In this document: positions 62,063 through 64,000 of the stretch, one piece after another
Layout: each line of letters begins with the position of its first letter
Position numbering within the stretch: the first letter of the stretch is position 1
DNA from: Coix lacryma-jobi var. lacryma-jobi
Lineage: Eukaryota; Streptophyta; Magnoliopsida; Poales; Poaceae
Direction of reading: 5' to 3'
Length of the DNA: 64,000 nucleotides
Assembly (NCBI GenBank): GCA_009763385.1
Contig: CM019827.1
Coordinates: 116,649,204 to 116,713,203 of the forward strand
Made by a program: the position numbers and the translations under genes
The notes under the pieces: generated by a model
Seen by the model: the letters and a program-made list of their open reading frames with translations, nothing else
What the model was told of the DNA's origin: nothing
The model's database searches: none

Positions 62063-63962
62063 CATTGCAATTCGAGGATTGATACCTGCTATCAGAGAGA
62101 AAATTGGCTTCGGTTGTAACAACATGGCTGATTTGGCTAAAAAGGTGGCAAGTATCGATGCCCAAAATCGGTACAATCAGGAATTTAAGCCCAAGAAAGC
62201 TTACAATACAGAAGGCCAATTCTTCTTGGGAGATGAAAAGATTGATTCAGAAGATGAAAGTGATGAAGAAGTGGCTGCTGTAGACTGGGTTTGGAGAAAC
62301 AATGAGTACATGCCATGGGCAAAGGTCAAAAGTACTGAGAAAGATGTGAAGTATAGCTTCGACATCACCAAGGCCGACAAGATATTTGACTACTTGTTGG
62401 AAAAGGGTCAGATCAAGTTAACTAGGAATCATACCATCCCATCGGCCGAGGAGCCTAAAAATAAAAGGTACTGCAAGTTTCATAATTCTAGTACCCATAC
62501 TACTAATGATTGCCGAGTTTTCAGAGATATGATACAAAGGGCAATCATTAAAGGGAGGATAGGTCTGGAAAAGGCCAAAGGCATGGGCATCAATGGTCAT
62601 CCTTTCCCACAGAACATGGTAGCCTCAGCACCTCGGAGCGAGATCAAGGTGTTGACTTCTGATAAAGCCAAGGCAGATGGAACAGTTGATCCAAAGAAGC
62701 AATTAATAGCCAGGGAGTATCAGGAGATGAAAGGAAAGAAGAGCAATGATCAATCTGAGACTTCAAAGGCTGGAGAAGCAAGAAGGCGTCCAACTATCTG
62801 GATCTTACTGAACAAGTGGCAACGTCAGAAGGAAAGGAGCCAAATGCAAAAGGAAAGAGATGAACAAGAATATCAAGAGTGGCTCGAAGAAGAAGAGTAT
62901 AGGAGGTCCCGGGAAGAAGGAAGACGCATCAGAGACGAAGAAAAGAATCATTGGGACTGTCCTTTCTTCAGGCATTGTTGGAATGAAGGCCTAAAACTTC
63001 CTACTCTTCGCAACTGCCCAGAGTACAGTGAACAATACCGAGAGTATAGGCAGTCGAGAGACAACCGTCGATCTGTACATGAAAGATTGAGGTTTAAAAA
63101 TACAGATCGGCGCATAAAAAATGAAAATGTTCATAATCGGCTTGGAGCAAGATTAGCCGATCATGATCATCCTTGGCAAGAAGGGCAATGGTGTCCTGGT
63201 GGTTTAACCAAAAGCCAGAAACGACGGGTTCAAAGGTTGAGAAATGATGAAACCCAGAAGAAGAAATCCAAAGTCTGGCAAGTGAAGCAAATAGCCGATA
63301 AGGGTGAATCATCGGCTAACATCGCTGCTCTGTTCATGCTTCCTGCTGAGTTTAGGTCCTCTAATCATGAAGAAGAATCTGATAATGAAGAAGCAGTTGC
63401 TCAGTGGATCTATCAAGCAGAAGAGGCCACGTTTCAAAAACCTGAGAAACATTCTCATCTAAAGGCTTTATACTTGAAAGGGTTTGTTGATGGAAGACCT
63501 CTAAACAGAATGCTAGTTGATGGAGGGGCAACAGTTAATTTGATGCCATATGCCACTTTTAGAAAGCTTGGTAAGACTACAGAAGATTTGACTAAGACCG
63601 ATATGAGATTGACCGATTTTGCTGGCAACGTATCGGCCACTAAAGGAGCTATATGTGTTGAGTTAACAATTGGCAACAAAAGTATGCCGACTACTTTCTT
63701 TGTGGTCGGTGCAAAAGGATCCTATAGTGTGCTTCTTGGAAGGGATTGGATACACGCCAATTGCTGCATTCCATCTACCATGCATCAGAACGTGATTCAG
63801 TGGATCGGTGATACCATGGAAGTGGTGTCGGCCAATTCGACTGTTAGTGTTGCCTATTCAGACCCTGATGCATGGAATTTTGACAACGTGGAGTGCTTTT
63901 CCAGGAGGGTTCTCGAAGAAGACTTTTCAAAAACAGCTGACCAAAGTCAACAGCCGATCTAA
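62013..63962 (+). CDS. Tat-type Gag C-terminus plus aspartic protease
   Basis: 649 codons, open; it continues the gag (CYSLTLPDSEVVSIAIRGL). A Lys/Glu-rich coiled coil (about 265-310) and a Cys/His motif, CPFFRHCWNEGLKLPTLRNC, at about 312-331 are seen. A second Cys/His cluster, CKFHNSSTHTTNDC, lies near 150-165. The protease core with VDGGATVNLMPY near residue 505 and VLLGRDWIHAN near 570 fits Tat-type elements. The stop at 63962 precedes where RT would start. The Met at 62013 is internal, not the original start. Confidence 0.8.
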   Translation: MKNQCYSLTLPDSEVVSIAIRGLIPAIREKIGFGCNNMADLAKKVASIDAQNRYNQEFKPKKAYNTEGQFFLGDEKIDSEDESDEEVAAVDWVWRNNEYMPWAKVKSTEKDVKYSFDITKADKIFDYLLEKGQIKLTRNHTIPSAEEPKNKRYCKFHNSSTHTTNDCRVFRDMIQRAIIKGRIGLEKAKGMGINGHPFPQNMVASAPRSEIKVLTSDKAKADGTVDPKKQLIAREYQEMKGKKSNDQSETSKAGEARRRPTIWILLNKWQRQKERSQMQKERDEQEYQEWLEEEEYRRSREEGRRIRDEEKNHWDCPFFRHCWNEGLKLPTLRNCPEYSEQYREYRQSRDNRRSVHERLRFKNTDRRIKNENVHNRLGARLADHDHPWQEGQWCPGGLTKSQKRRVQRLRNDETQKKKSKVWQVKQIADKGESSANIAALFMLPAEFRSSNHEEESDNEEAVAQWIYQAEEATFQKPEKHSHLKALYLKGFVDGRPLNRMLVDGGATVNLMPYATFRKLGKTTEDLTKTDMRLTDFAGNVSATKGAICVELTIGNKSMPTTFFVVGAKGSYSVLLGRDWIHANCCIPSTMHQNVIQWIGDTMEVVSANSTVSVAYSDPDAWNFDNVECFSRRVLEEDFSKTADQSQQPI

Positions 63963-64000
63963 GCAATCGGCTTCAAAAAGTGTTCTAGAGGATTAATTTG

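Larger units (their letters stand above)
48334..64000 (+). mobile_element. Tat-type gypsy element, plus strand (5' part)
   Basis: Same family as 13148-15972. The 5' LTR (48334-49258 plus 60130-60836) is split by copia-2. The primer region, broken gag, and gag-protease frame up to 63962 follow. RT and beyond would lie past the window. The five bases before the LTR are GAATG. It is inserted in the RIRE2-like gag. Confidence 0.85.

Overview
The window is repeat-dense plant DNA, almost certainly from a grass. It carries TATA-type LTR promoters, initiator-tRNA-Met primer sites, and Sire/Maximus-, Tekay-, Athila- and Tat/RIRE2-type LTR retrotransposons of the kinds found in grass heterochromatin. 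I see no ordinary host gene, rRNA, tRNA or CRISPR array. The species cannot be named from the sequence; a panicoid grass is my guess.

Essentially all 64 kb can be read as one nest of LTR retrotransposons. The oldest visible layer is a Sire-like copia LTR fragment (29792-30532). On its left sits the 3' LTR of an Athila-like element on the + strand (15973-17920 and 29651-29791). A Tat-type element on the - strand (13148-15972) interrupts that element. An Athila-like element on the - strand (7892-13147) interrupts the Tat-type one. An unclassified + strand element (6211-7891) interrupts this, and a Tekay-like chromovirus on the - strand (1-6210) interrupts that in turn. A Sire-like copia element, copia-1 (- strand, 17921-29645, target duplication ATATT), sits in the Athila-like 3' LTR. 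To the right of the copia fragment is a RIRE2/Dasheng-like element on the + strand (LTR 30533-30970, gag 46722-48333). It is split by a second Tekay-like element (- strand, 30972-46668, duplication GACAG) and then by a Tat-type element (+ strand, 48334 to the window end). The latter's 5' LTR holds an internally deleted Sire-like element, copia-2 (+ strand, 49259-60129, duplication TGTTT).

The best coding capacity is in Tekay-2 (ORF0, gag, protease, RT, RNase H, integrase with chromodomain; two in-frame stops) and copia-1 (gag and a complete pol reading frame). The other elements are truncated, decayed or non-autonomous.

The strongest observations are these. (1) The extra ORF0 proteins of the two Tekay-like elements begin with a histone H3 tail-like sequence. 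In Tekay-1 it matches H3 at 13 of 16 positions; in Tekay-2 the K4 and K9-S-T-G positions are kept in register. The same element type encodes an integrase chromodomain. (2) Both Sire-like elements carry, before the 3' LTR, an array of stem-loop modules (4 and 5 copies) with two helices that change by compensatory substitutions around a conserved loop. (3) The LTRs of three families carry tandem arrays of covarying hairpins or palindromes. (4) The 5' LTR block of Tekay-2 contains a 1.5 kb copy of the DNA flanking the other LTR, followed by a 1.4 kb stretch with no differences, the mark of templated repair that ran past the LTR end. (5) In-frame stops are mostly CAG to TAG where paired copies allow the ancestral codon to be read.
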